64,000 bases of DNA from Nitricoxidireducens sp046726235 (GTDB taxonomy: Bacteria; Pseudomonadota; Gammaproteobacteria; Burkholderiales; Rhodocyclaceae): NCBI GenBank assembly GCA_046726235.1, contig JBKPAD010000011.1, positions 56,399 through 120,398 on the forward strand. The letters run 5' to 3'. The notes under the pieces were generated by a model. It had not been told where the DNA came from and searched no databases. It worked only from the letters and a program-made list of their open reading frames with translations. Numbering within the stretch: position 1 is the stretch's first letter; the number at the start of each line of letters is the position of its first letter. This document shows positions 18,048 to 26,569 of the stretch, one piece after another. Position numbers and translations under genes: made by a program.

Positions 18048-19247
18048 TCAGGCAACCTGCACCAGCAGGCCCTTGAGGTACTCGCCTTCGGGAAAGGCCA
18101 GCGCCACCGGATGGTCGGCCGCACCTTGCAGGCGGCGCACGATGCGCGCATCGCGACCGGCGTCGAGCGCCGCGCTGGCGACGATGGTCTGGAACAGTTC
18201 GAGGCCGACGCCGCCCGAGCACGAGTAGGTCATCATCAGGCCGCCCGGCTCGAGCAGCCTGAAGCCGTGGAGGTTGATGTCCTTGTAGGCGCGCGCCGCG
18301 CGCTCGGCATGGCTCGCCGAGGGCGCGAACTTCGGCGGATCGAGCACGATCATGTCGAAGCGCTCGCCGGCCTCGCGCAAGCGCCGCAGCTCGTCGAAGA
18401 CGTTGGCGCAGCGCCACTCGGCGCGCGCGGCGTCGAGCTGCGGATTCAGCGCGAAATTGGCGCGCGCGGTCGACAGCGCCGGCTCGGAGCTGTCGACCGA
18501 GACCACCTCGCGCGCGCCGCCGGCCAGTGCCTGCAGCGAGAAGCCGCCGGTGTAGCAGAAGCAGTTGAGCACGCGCCGGCCGCGCGACAGCTCGCCGAGC
18601 AGGCGGCGGTTCTCGCGCTGGTCGAGGTAGAAGCCGGTCTTGTGGCCGCCGACGATGTCGACGCCCATGCGCACGCCGTGCTCGGCGATGGCGACGCCGC
18701 CCTCCGGCGCCGCACCGTGCAGCCAGCCCACCACCGGCTCCAGGCCTTCGAGACCGCGCACGTCGGAATCCGAACGTTCGTAGATGCGCGCGCAGCCGGT
18801 CGCCTTCTGCAGCGCAGCGGCGATCGCGTTGCGCCACTTGTCGGCGCCGGCGCTGGTCAGCTGGACGACGACGGTGTCGCCGTAGCGGTCGGCGATGACG
18901 CCCGGCAGGCCGTCCGACTCGGCATGGATCAGCCGCACGCCGTCCTGGCCCGCCAGTTCCGGCAGCGCGGCGCGACGGGCGACGGCGGCAGCGACGCGGC
19001 GCTTGAAGAAGGCGTCGTCGATCGACTCCTCGTCGAAACTCCAGACGCGTGCGCGGATCTGCGACGAAGGGCTCCAGGCGGCCTTGCCCAGCACCTTGCC
19101 CGCATAGCGGCCGCCGCCGGCGACGACGTCGACCGTGTCGCCGGCCCGGGCGCGTCCCTCGAGGCGCTCGACCGAGCCCTCGAAGATCCAGGGGTGGCGG
19201 CGCAGCAGCGATTTTTCCCTGCCGGGAGCGAGTATCAGTTGTGCCAT
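18048..19247 (-). CDS. rlmI: Class I SAM-dependent rRNA methyltransferase (RlmI family)
   Basis: The 399-residue protein has an N-terminal PUA domain (about 1-75, PGREKSLLRRHPWIFEGSV), an EEHEA-like central region and a Rossmann methyltransferase domain. VLNCFCYTGGFSLQAL near residue 220 binds SAM, DPPKFAPS is the catalytic motif IV, and YSCSGG carries the late Cys. This layout matches 23S rRNA cytosine-5 methyltransferase RlmI. The start is ATG 19247. Its upstream side borders the 270-base inverted-repeat element that separates it from the co-directional sulP gene. Confidence 0.9.
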   Translation of the reverse strand: MAQLILAPGREKSLLRRHPWIFEGSVERLEGRARAGDTVDVVAGGGRYAGKVLGKAAWSPSSQIRARVWSFDEESIDDAFFKRRVAAAVARRAALPELAGQDGVRLIHAESDGLPGVIADRYGDTVVVQLTSAGADKWRNAIAAALQKATGCARIYERSDSDVRGLEGLEPVVGWLHGAAPEGGVAIAEHGVRMGVDIVGGHKTGFYLDQRENRRLLGELSRGRRVLNCFCYTGGFSLQALAGGAREVVSVDSSEPALSTARANFALNPQLDAARAEWRCANVFDELRRLREAGERFDMIVLDPPKFAPSASHAERAARAYKDINLHGFRLLEPGGLMMTYSCSGGVGLELFQTIVASAALDAGRDARIVRRLQGAADHPVALAFPEGEYLKGLLVQVA

Positions 19248-19310
19248 ATGACGGGTGCTGCGATGCGGAAGGCGCGCATCATGACGGCTGCGCGCGCCGC
19301 TGGCAAGTTG

Positions 19311-19580
19311 AGAGTTCCTAACAGGATGAAACGCGCCTGCGTTGGCCCCGAAATGCGGATGATCGCGCGAAGCACGGCGAAGCCAATGGTCGATCCATTG
19401 GCGAGCCGTGCGACAAAGCGAGCGCCGCATTTCGGCGCCAACCCGAAGGGCCGGGGCATGCCGGGGCGCATCGCGGCGTTGCGGCACCTTGCGAGGCGTC
19501 GGGCATCGCTGCGGTGCCGCTCCTTGCGCTGCATCCCGGCATACCCCGGCGCAGGCGCGTTTCATCCTGTTAGGAACTCT
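19311..19580. repeat. 270-base element with 31-base perfect terminal inverted repeats and two internal arms
   Basis: Bases 19311-19341 and 19550-19580 are perfect inverted repeats (31 of 31). Inside lie two further foldable arms. Arm A (19341-19442) has an outer stem 19341-19358/19425-19442 with one mismatch, then 19372-19378/19405-19411 and 19382-19389/19395-19402 closed by a five-base loop. Arm B (19451-19549) has 19451-19465/19535-19549 with one mismatch, then 19466-19470/19525-19529 and 19481-19488/19513-19520. Only eight bases (19443-19450) separate the arms, giving a three-way junction. No gene is supported within it. It fills the gap of about 330 bases between rlmI and sulP and ends on the sulP stop codon. 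It may be a non-autonomous mobile element or a structured RNA. Confidence 0.9.
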
Positions 19581-21772
19581 TAAGCTTCGAGCGCCCGCAG
19601 TTCGGCGTTGGTATAGCGCAGCCGGCTCGCCAGCACGCTGGCGATGGCCTCCATGACGCCGACGGCCAGCTTCTTGTGCTCCTCCGCCATGGCGTCGAAG
19701 GCCTTGCGCGAAAGCACGAACAGCTCGGTGTCGACGAAGGCGACCGCGTCGGCCGAGCGCGGTTCGCCGTCGAGGAAGGCCATTTCGCCGAAGACGGAGC
19801 CGCGCCCGAAGGTGCCGAGGTGATGGCTCTGCCGCTCGGAGATCGGCAGCATGATGCGCACGGCGCCGCGGCGGATCAGGAACAGCTCGTCGCCTTGGTC
19901 GCCGCGCGCGAAGATCTTCTCGCCCGCCTTGCACGAGCGCTGCTGCATGTGCTGCTCGAGCACCGCCAGCGTCTGCGCCTTGCGCCCGCGGAACAGCTCG
20001 CTCTCACGCAGCGCCAGCGGCGCCTCGTCGCCGACGCTGCACAGCGACTCGCCGACGATGCGGTCCTCGACCCATTCGAGGGCCTCGTCGAGCGTGGCGA
20101 AGACGCGCACGGGGCTCTGCGGGCGAACCAGCCCGACCTGGTCGAAGTACTGCTCCATGTCGCGGCCGGACGGCAGGTTCTGCGGCAACTGGCTGAGGAT
20201 CAGGAAGCCCTTGCGCTCGGCGAGCATGTCCTTGATCTGGTCGAGCATGTGGGCGGCGGTAACGTCGATGGTCTGCACGCGGCGCAAGTCGAGGATGACG
20301 AAGTCGCGCGTCTTGAGTTCCGGTTCGAGCGCGCGGTAGAGCTGCGCCGCCGTGCCGAAGAAGATGCTGCCCTGCAGCTCGACGACGACGCTGCGGCCAC
20401 CGTGGGCGACGAGGATCTCCATCTCGTCGCCGGTGCGGATGCGCTTGGAAAACGTCTCGCTGCCGCTGAGCTTGCGCCGCACTATGGAGCCCCCGATCTG
20501 CTCGCGCACGAACAGCAGCACCGCAAGCACGACGCCGATGCCGGACGCCGCGATCAGGCTCACCGTCAGCGCCGTCACCACCACCGCGACGATGACGACG
20601 AAGTCGAGCACCGTCGAACGCTGGCGCAGCAGCTGGAAGCTGTGCCGATCGATCATGCGCACGCCGACGACGATCAGGATGCCGGCCAGCGCGCCGACCG
20701 GCACCCAGGCGATCAGGGCGCCGAGCGCGAGCAGTGCGGCCAGCGACAGGATGCCCTCCATGACGCCAGAGAGCCGGCTCTGCGCGCCGCTCGAAATGTT
20801 GACCAGCGTCGCCCCCATGGTGCCGGCGCCAGGGATGCCGCCGATCACGGCCGAGGCGACGTTGCCGATGCCCTGGCCGAGCAGTTCGCGGTTCGAATCG
20901 TGGCGCGAGCGCGTCAGCGCGTCGAGCACGACGCAGGTCTTCAGCGTGTCGATCGACAGCAGCACCGCCAGCGTCAGCGCCGGCACGGCGATCTGCCGCA
21001 GCGTGTCGGCGCCGATGCCGCCGATAGCGTCCCAGCGCGCGCCGAGCGCGTCCGTGAAGCTGCCGCCGCCGTCGCCGAGCGGCCCGATGACGAAGGCGTT
21101 GCCGGCCAGTGTCATCAGGCGCGGATCGAACCAGGCGAGCGCGAAGTACGCCGCCACGCCGGCGAGCAGGCCGAGGATGGCCGCCGGCACCTGCTTCGTC
21201 AGCTTCGACGCGAGCAGCATGACGGCGATGGTGACGACGCCGACGGCGATGCCCTGCCACTGCCAGGCGCCCGGCGTCGCCAGCGACTCCCAGAAGTGCA
21301 TGCCTTTGGGAGCGCCGAGCAGCTTCGGCACCTGCCCCGCGATGATGTAGAGCCCGACGCCCGACAGGTAGCCGCTGACGACCGGGTAAGGCATGTACTC
21401 GATCAGCTTGCCGAGGCGCACGGCGCCGAACGCGATCTGCAGCAGGCCCGCGGCCAGGCCGAGCAGCGCGAGCATCAGCAGCGCCGTGCCGGGGTCGCCG
21501 CCGCGCTGCATCCATTCCATGCCGAATGCCGCGAGCACCGCGGCCGCCGGCGCACACGGCGCCGTGATCAGGCGATTCGTGCCGCCGAGCGCGGGAGCGA
21601 GCAGGCCGAGCGCCGTCGCGCCAAGGATGCCCGCCAGCGCGCCCTGCGCCGCGTACGCGGCACCGAGAGGCGAGTAGATCGTCACGCCGAACGCGATCGC
21701 CGACGGCAGCGCGACCAGCATGGCCGCGAGCCCGCCCCAGAAATCGCCGGCTTCGAGCTTGGGCAACCTCAT
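19580..21772 (-). CDS. SulP-family anion transporter with STAS and cyclic-nucleotide-binding domains
   Basis: This 730-residue inner-membrane protein has an N-terminal SulP transport domain of about 400 residues with many membrane segments (GGIPGAGTMGATLVNISSG is a family motif). A STAS domain (about 450-560, VILDLRRVQTIDVTAAHML) follows, then a cyclic-nucleotide-binding domain (about 610-715, FGRGSVFGEMAFLDGEPRSA, with the phosphate-binding cassette). SulP proteins carry sulfate, bicarbonate or other anions; the substrate here is not determinable. The fused nucleotide-binding domain suggests ligand control. It is the most upstream gene before the inverted-repeat element, and its stop codon overlaps the element by one base. 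Confidence 0.93.
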   Translation of the reverse strand: MRLPKLEAGDFWGGLAAMLVALPSAIAFGVTIYSPLGAAYAAQGALAGILGATALGLLAPALGGTNRLITAPCAPAAAVLAAFGMEWMQRGGDPGTALLMLALLGLAAGLLQIAFGAVRLGKLIEYMPYPVVSGYLSGVGLYIIAGQVPKLLGAPKGMHFWESLATPGAWQWQGIAVGVVTIAVMLLASKLTKQVPAAILGLLAGVAAYFALAWFDPRLMTLAGNAFVIGPLGDGGGSFTDALGARWDAIGGIGADTLRQIAVPALTLAVLLSIDTLKTCVVLDALTRSRHDSNRELLGQGIGNVASAVIGGIPGAGTMGATLVNISSGAQSRLSGVMEGILSLAALLALGALIAWVPVGALAGILIVVGVRMIDRHSFQLLRQRSTVLDFVVIVAVVVTALTVSLIAASGIGVVLAVLLFVREQIGGSIVRRKLSGSETFSKRIRTGDEMEILVAHGGRSVVVELQGSIFFGTAAQLYRALEPELKTRDFVILDLRRVQTIDVTAAHMLDQIKDMLAERKGFLILSQLPQNLPSGRDMEQYFDQVGLVRPQSPVRVFATLDEALEWVEDRIVGESLCSVGDEAPLALRESELFRGRKAQTLAVLEQHMQQRSCKAGEKIFARGDQGDELFLIRRGAVRIMLPISERQSHHLGTFGRGSVFGEMAFLDGEPRSADAVAFVDTELFVLSRKAFDAMAEEHKKLAVGVMEAIASVLASRLRYTNAELRALEA

Positions 21773-21836
21773 GTCGAGGTTCCTTGTCGTTGTGTCCTAG
21801 AAGCTTATACCCCGGGCCGCAAATGCCAAGGAGCGG

Positions 21837-22724
21837 CTATTTCTTCCGTGCTCTCGGGTGCGCCGCGTCATAGACCTTGGCGAGATGCTGGAAGTCCAGG
21901 TGCGTATAGATCTGCGTCGTGCCGATGTTGGCGTGGCCGAGCATTTCCTGCACGGCGCGCAGGTCGCCGCTCGACTGCAGCACGTGGGAGGCGAACGAGT
22001 GGCGCAGCATGTGCGGGTGGACGTGGACGCCGGCGCCCTGGCGCTTCGCCCACTGCTCGAGGCGGCGCTCGATCGAGCGCGCGCCGAGGCGGCCGCCGCG
22101 GTTGTTGACGAACAGCGCCGGCTCCCCGGGCTTCGCCAGCGCGGCACGCTCGTCGAGCCAGCGGCGCAGCGCTTCGGCGCCCTTCGCGCCGACCGGCACG
22201 ATGCGCGTCTTGCCGCGCTTGCCGGTGACGGTGACTTCGCCGGCCTGCAGGTCGAGGCCGCCATCGACGTCGAGGCTCGCGAGTTCGGACAGGCGCAGGC
22301 CCGACGAATAGAACAGCTCGAACATCGCCAGGTCGCGCGTCTCGAAGATGGTCTCGGCCGGCGCATCGAGCAGGGCCATCGTCTGGCTCACCGACAAGGC
22401 CTTCGGCAACGCCTTCGACTGCTTGGGCGCGCGCAGGCCGTCGCAGGGATTGCGCGCGATTTCGCCGCGGCGCGCGAGCCAGCGATACCAGGCGCGCCAC
22501 GCCGACAGGACGCGCGCCAGCGAGCGCGGCGCGAGGCCGCGCGCATGCAATTGCATCAGATGACGGCGCAGCTGGAACGGTTGCAGCGCCTTGGCGTCGG
22601 CATCGCCCGACGCCGCCAGCAGCGTTCCCAGATCGTGCCGATAGGCGGCCAGCGTGTGCGGACTGGCGCGCCGCTGGTGCGCCAGCTCGGCGAGGAACTG
22701 CTCGACCGAGTCATGCCCGGTCAT
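21837..22724 (-). CDS. xerC: Site-specific tyrosine recombinase XerC
   Basis: XerC acts with XerD at dif to resolve chromosome dimers. The 295-residue protein has a SAM-like N-terminal DNA-binding domain and a catalytic domain with all expected residues: Arg in YSSGLRLSEL, Lys in VTGKRGKTR, HMLRHSFASH, the His of LGHANIGTT and Tyr in TQIYTHL. The dapF-DUF484-xerC order is the standard proteobacterial context and favours XerC over XerD. It starts nine bases after the DUF484 stop. Confidence 0.96.
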   Translation of the reverse strand: MTGHDSVEQFLAELAHQRRASPHTLAAYRHDLGTLLAASGDADAKALQPFQLRRHLMQLHARGLAPRSLARVLSAWRAWYRWLARRGEIARNPCDGLRAPKQSKALPKALSVSQTMALLDAPAETIFETRDLAMFELFYSSGLRLSELASLDVDGGLDLQAGEVTVTGKRGKTRIVPVGAKGAEALRRWLDERAALAKPGEPALFVNNRGGRLGARSIERRLEQWAKRQGAGVHVHPHMLRHSFASHVLQSSGDLRAVQEMLGHANIGTTQIYTHLDFQHLAKVYDAAHPRARKK

Positions 22725-22732
22725 GGAAGCGT

Positions 22733-23383
22733 TCAGGCGCGCGTGCGCACGAGCGCGGCGGCGGCGAGGTCGCCGATCTGCTCGAGGTAGAGCGTGCCCA
22801 TGCCGGGATAGAAGCGCTGCTGCTCCTCGCTGCCCATGACGAGCAGGCCGAAGGTGGCGCCCCCTTCGCGCAACGCCAGGAAGGCCAGCGAGCGCACGTG
22901 GCTGCCGGCTTCGCCGAACCAGCCGATGACGTCGGGGCCGCCGCCTGGGCCGCAGTAGGGATGCGTCAGCGTCTCGGCGAACTGGCGCGCCTCGTCGCTG
23001 ACGGGCGCGAACTCCGGCCCGTCGCCGCTGCCCGCCGCGCCCCAGAGGCGCAGGGCGACGTGCGGCACGGCGAAGGAGCCGCCGAGGTGGTCCTGCAGCG
23101 CGCTCGTGACGGCCTGCTTGTCGCGCGCGGCGACGAGCGCGACGGCGAGCTTGTGCACCTTGGCGGAGATGGCGTCGTTCTCCTCGCCGAAGCGGATCAG
23201 CTCGGCGAGCTTGGCCTCGAGCTGCTTGACCTTCTCGCGCAGTGCGCCCATCTGGCGCTCGGTGATCGAGACGGCGCGCCCGTCGTGCGGGTTCGGGATC
23301 GTCAGCTGCGTCAGCAGTTCGGCGTAGTGCTCGAAGAACTCGGGGTGACCCTGCAGATAGCGGGCGATCTCGTTTGCGTCCAT
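22733..23383 (-). CDS. DUF484 family protein (GAF-like)
   Basis: The product has 216 residues and no signal peptide. The N-terminus (ANEIARYLQGHPEFFEHY) is the conserved DUF484 opening, followed by a coiled coil (LREKVKQLEAKLAELIRFGEEN region, about 45-70) and a GAF-like fold ending in FGLLVMGSEEQQRFYPGMG and YLEQIGDLAAAAL. The biochemical role is unknown. It sits between dapF and xerC with eight-base gaps on both sides, its normal place in proteobacteria, and is probably in one transcript with them. Confidence 0.92.
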   Translation of the reverse strand: MDANEIARYLQGHPEFFEHYAELLTQLTIPNPHDGRAVSITERQMGALREKVKQLEAKLAELIRFGEENDAISAKVHKLAVALVAARDKQAVTSALQDHLGGSFAVPHVALRLWGAAGSGDGPEFAPVSDEARQFAETLTHPYCGPGGGPDVIGWFGEAGSHVRSLAFLALREGGATFGLLVMGSEEQQRFYPGMGTLYLEQIGDLAAAALVRTRA

Positions 23384-23391
23384 GTCTTCTT

Positions 23392-24237
23392 TCAACTGAG
23401 GTTTTCCGGAATTTCGATTTCGCCTTCGAACACCGTGACGGCCGGGCCGGTCATGCGCACCGGCATGCCGGCGCCGTCCCAGGCGACGGTCAGGCTGCCG
23501 CCGCGCATGCTCACTTCGACCGGCGAGTCGAGCACCTGCTGCCGGATGCCCGTGACGGCGGCGGCGCAAGCGCCGGTGCCGCAGGCGAGCGTCTCGCCGG
23601 CACCGCGCTCATAGACGCGCAGGCGGATCGAGTGGCGATCGACGACCTGCATGAAGCCGGCATTGACGCGCCGCGGGAAGCGCGGATGGGATTCGATGCG
23701 CGGGCCGTCCCTGTCCACCGGCGCGGCGTCGACGTCGTCGACCACCTGCACCGCGTGCGGGTTGCCCATCGAGACGACACCGATGTCGACGAAGCGGCCG
23801 GCGATCTCGATCTGGTGGGTCGGCGCGTCGGCGTCGCCGACGAAGGGAACCTCGGTCGGCGCGAAGCGCGGCACGCCCATGTCGACCGTGACCTGTCCAT
23901 CGGCCTCGAGGCGCGGCGAGATCAGGCCGCCGGCGGTCTCGACGCGGATCTCGCGCTTGTCCGTCAGGCCGCGGTCGAAGACGAAGCGCGCGAAGCAGCG
24001 CGCGCCGTTGCCGCACTGCTCGACTTCGCCGCCGTCGGCGTTGAAGATCCGGTAGCGGAAATCCGCATCCTTGCCCTGCGGCTTCTCGACGATCAGCAAC
24101 TGGTCGCAGCCGACGCCGAAATGGCGGTCGGCGAGGAAACGCACCTGTGCCGCCGTCGGCACGAAGCGCTGGTTGACGGCGTCGAGCACGACGAAGTCGT
24201 TGCCGAGCCCCTGCATCTTGGCGAAGCGCACTTTCAC
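23392..24237 (-). CDS. dapF: Diaminopimelate epimerase
   Basis: This PLP-independent epimerase converts LL- to meso-diaminopimelate, the precursor of lysine and peptidoglycan. The 281-residue product has KMQGLGNDFVVLD at the start, active-site Cys in QCGNGARCFARF near residue 80, and the partner Cys in ETLACGTGACAAAV near residue 225. The start is a GTG overlapping the stop of the CoA-binding gene (GTGA). It heads the dapF-DUF484-xerC block. Confidence 0.97.
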   Translation of the reverse strand: MKVRFAKMQGLGNDFVVLDAVNQRFVPTAAQVRFLADRHFGVGCDQLLIVEKPQGKDADFRYRIFNADGGEVEQCGNGARCFARFVFDRGLTDKREIRVETAGGLISPRLEADGQVTVDMGVPRFAPTEVPFVGDADAPTHQIEIAGRFVDIGVVSMGNPHAVQVVDDVDAAPVDRDGPRIESHPRFPRRVNAGFMQVVDRHSIRLRVYERGAGETLACGTGACAAAVTGIRQQVLDSPVEVSMRGGSLTVAWDGAGMPVRMTGPAVTVFEGEIEIPENLS

Positions 24238-24647
24238 GCGATCAGCGCCCTGTAGTCTTTCCAGATGCAGCGGTCCATGACCACCATGATGCCGGCGGCG
24301 CGGGCGCGTTCGGCGGCGGGCTCGTTGATCACGCCCTCCTGCAGCCACAGGCGCTTGACGCCGATGGCGATGCAGTCGTCGACGATCTCGTCGACGGCGT
24401 CCGGGGCGCGGAAGACGTCAACGAGGTCTGGCGCTTCGGGCAGGTCGCGCACACGCGCGAAGGCCTTCTCGCCGAACGCCTCGTCGAGCATCGGCCGCAC
24501 GGCGATGATGCGGTAGCCGAGGTTCTTCATGGCATGCGCGACCCGGTGGCTCGGCCGGTCGTCCTTCGGCGAATAGCCGACGACGGCGATGGTCTTGACC
24601 GTGGTCAGCAGTTCGCGGATCTGGTCGGGAGACGGGTTCTTGGACAT
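24234..24647 (-). CDS. CoA-binding domain protein (YccU-like)
   Basis: The product is 137 residues, a single Rossmann-like CoA-binding domain: TIAVVGYSPKDDRPSHRVA near residue 20, YRIIAVRP, and LVDVFRAPDAVDEIVDD. Stand-alone proteins of this kind (E. coli YccU) are common and functionally unassigned. It is the first gene of the block ending in xerC, overlapping dapF by four bases. Confidence 0.9.
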   Translation of the reverse strand: MSKNPSPDQIRELLTTVKTIAVVGYSPKDDRPSHRVAHAMKNLGYRIIAVRPMLDEAFGEKAFARVRDLPEAPDLVDVFRAPDAVDEIVDDCIAIGVKRLWLQEGVINEPAAERARAAGIMVVMDRCIWKDYRALIA

Positions 24648-24695
24648 CGGAAAATCATACTCCGGCGGCAGCGGCGCTGTCTGTGAATAGGCGGC

Positions 24696-25556
24696 TCAAT
24701 AGACCGCTTTTTCGCCCGGCGGACGGGTCTTGAAGCGCTTGTGCAGCCAGAAGTACTGCTCCGGCATCGCCTTCACCTCGTCCTCGATGAAGGCGTTCAT
24801 GCGCCGCGTGTCGGCTTCGATGCTCTCGCCGGGGTAGTCCTGCCAGGGCGCGCCGATGCGCACGACGTAGCCGCCGTCCTCGATGCGCGTGACGATCGGA
24901 ACGACCGCGGCGCCGCCCATGCGGGCCAGGCGCGAGAGGCCGGTGATGGTCGCCGCGGGAACCCCGAAGAAGGGAACGAAGATGGTGTCGCGCTGCCCGT
25001 AATCCATGTCCGGCAGGTAGTAGAAGGGCTTGCCCTCCTTCATCGCCCGCAGCGCCTTGCGCGTGCCTTCCTGGCGCGACAGCAGCAGCGAGTCGCCGAA
25101 GCGCATGCGGCCCTGGTAGAGCGCGGAATTGAACAGCAGGTTCTTCTGGTTGGCGTAGATGCTGACCATGCCGAGCTCGAGCGTCAGGCGCGTCCAGCCC
25201 ATGTCGAGGCCGACGAAGTGCGGCACCAGCAGGATCACCGGCCTGCCCTTCAGCGCGTCGAGATGCTCGAAGCCCTCGATGCGGGCGAGGCGGCGCAGCC
25301 GCTCGGCCGGCGCCCACCAGAGCAGCCCGCGTTCGAGGAAGCTGCGGCCGAAGGCGGCGAAATGGCGCTTCGCCAGCGCGACGCGCTCGGGCTCGGGCAT
25401 GTCGGGAAAGCACAACCGCAGGTTGGTCAACGCGACATGGCGACGCTCGCGGCCGAACACGTAAAGGAAACCGCCCAGGGTGCGGCCGAGCGCGGCCAGC
25501 GCCGGCAGGGGCAGCCAGTGGCAGAACCACATCAGGAAGAGTGAAAGTCGGGTCAT
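24696..25556 (-). CDS. LpxL/HtrB-type lipid A acyltransferase, second of a pair
   Basis: This 286-residue inner-membrane acyltransferase has a hydrophobic N-terminus (LFLMWFCHWLPLPALAAL). The HX4D/E-like motif appears as PHFVGLDMGW near residue 120, and PDMDYGQRDTIFVPFFG near 185 is typical of LpxL/LpxM late acyltransferases that add secondary acyl chains to Kdo2-lipid A. The end reads EQYFWLHKRFKTRP, the family signature. The start overlaps the stop of the other copy in ATGA. Which of the two attaches which chain cannot be told. Adjacent pairs are common in betaproteobacteria. Confidence 0.9.
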   Translation of the reverse strand: MTRLSLFLMWFCHWLPLPALAALGRTLGGFLYVFGRERRHVALTNLRLCFPDMPEPERVALAKRHFAAFGRSFLERGLLWWAPAERLRRLARIEGFEHLDALKGRPVILLVPHFVGLDMGWTRLTLELGMVSIYANQKNLLFNSALYQGRMRFGDSLLLSRQEGTRKALRAMKEGKPFYYLPDMDYGQRDTIFVPFFGVPAATITGLSRLARMGGAAVVPIVTRIEDGGYVVRIGAPWQDYPGESIEADTRRMNAFIEDEVKAMPEQYFWLHKRFKTRPPGEKAVY

Positions 25557-26383
25557 GCGGAATCGGGGGCGCCCGAAGGGCGCTTGTAGCGGTTGTAGCC
25601 CCAGAGATACTGCTCGGGACAATCGCGAATCAGCGCCTCGAGTTCGGCGTTGATCTGCGCGACGCGCGTTGGCAGATCGCCGCTCAAAGGCTGCGACAAG
25701 GGAAACAGCTTCAGGTGGTAGCCGGCGCCGTAATGCAGGCGCTCGGCGTAGGCGAGCAGCACGGTCGCACCGGTTTCCGCGAGGCGTGCCGCTAGCGTCA
25801 TGGTGTACGCGGGACGGCCGAAGAACGGCGCCCAGATGCCTTCGCCGGCGCCCGGCGCCTGGTCGGGCAGCATGCCCACGGCCTCGCCGCCGCGCAGCGC
25901 CTTGATCAGTCGCCGCACGCCCGACATGTCGGCCGGGGCGAGGCGGAGATTGGCGCCGCGGCCGGACTCGATCAGCGGCGCCAGCCATGCCTGCTTGGGC
26001 CGGCGGTAAAGCACGGTGATCGGACCCACGCCGGCGTAGTACTGGGCGGTGATCTCGAAACAGCCCAGATGCGGCGTCAGGAACAGGATGCCGCGGCCCT
26101 GCTCGCGCGCCGCTTCGACGAGTTCCCAGCCGCTGACGCGCACCACGCGCTCGACCACCTCGGCGTGCGGGCGCAGCCATATCTTGGGCAGTTCGAGCAG
26201 GCTCTTGCCGGCCTCGGCGACGGCGGCGCCGGTGGCGGCGCCGGCACCCGCAAGCCCCGCGTTATCGCGCAGGTGGCGGCGATAGGTCGGCGAGGCCAGC
26301 CACGCGACCCACCCCAGCAGAGCGCCGAGGTTGTGCAGCATGGGCAGGGGCAGGAAGGACAGGAGGCGGAACAGGGCGCCCAT
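25553..26383 (-). CDS. LpxL/HtrB-type lipid A acyltransferase, first of a pair
   Basis: This 276-residue paralogue of the downstream gene has the active-site motif TPHLGCFEITAQYY near residue 100 and PDQAPGAGEGIWAPFFGRP near 170. It ends with QYLWGYNRYKRP. The N-terminus has a hydrophobic anchor (ALFRLLSFLPLPMLHNLGAL). It is divergent from metK, and its start lies only 14 bases from the likely metK -35 box, so the two promoters probably overlap. Confidence 0.9.
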   Translation of the reverse strand: MGALFRLLSFLPLPMLHNLGALLGWVAWLASPTYRRHLRDNAGLAGAGAATGAAVAEAGKSLLELPKIWLRPHAEVVERVVRVSGWELVEAAREQGRGILFLTPHLGCFEITAQYYAGVGPITVLYRRPKQAWLAPLIESGRGANLRLAPADMSGVRRLIKALRGGEAVGMLPDQAPGAGEGIWAPFFGRPAYTMTLAARLAETGATVLLAYAERLHYGAGYHLKLFPLSQPLSGDLPTRVAQINAELEALIRDCPEQYLWGYNRYKRPSGAPDSA

Positions 26384-26396
26384 GCGTGCGTAAGGT

Positions 26397-26426
26397 TTGA
26401 CCGGGTCTTCGATAAAAAGATAATAT
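26397..26426 (+). promoter_or_regulatory. Likely metK promoter with a long leader
   Basis: TTGACC (26397-26402) and TAATAT (26421-26426) with an 18-base spacer lie in the most AT-rich part of the 186-base metK/lpxL gap. Transcription would start near 26433, leaving a leader of about 135 bases before metK. I looked for known SAM riboswitch layouts in that leader and saw none; it contains only short GC hairpins such as 26526-26539. Confidence 0.5.
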
Positions 26427-26569
26427 TATTCGCTACCGCCGAGTTAATCAGGACAACTTGCAGGGCGGAGCCGCCGAGCGCGGCATCAAATACTGCTAAA
26501 GCGTCGCCTGCTCTCCTCCCCGGAGCCGGTCGCGCCGGCCACAATGGGGAGTCGCAAGGAGCAGTTGCA

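Noticed and set aside
26433..26569. SAM riboswitch in the metK leader
   Set aside because: I could not trace the stems or pseudoknots of any known SAM class; only short GC hairpins are present.
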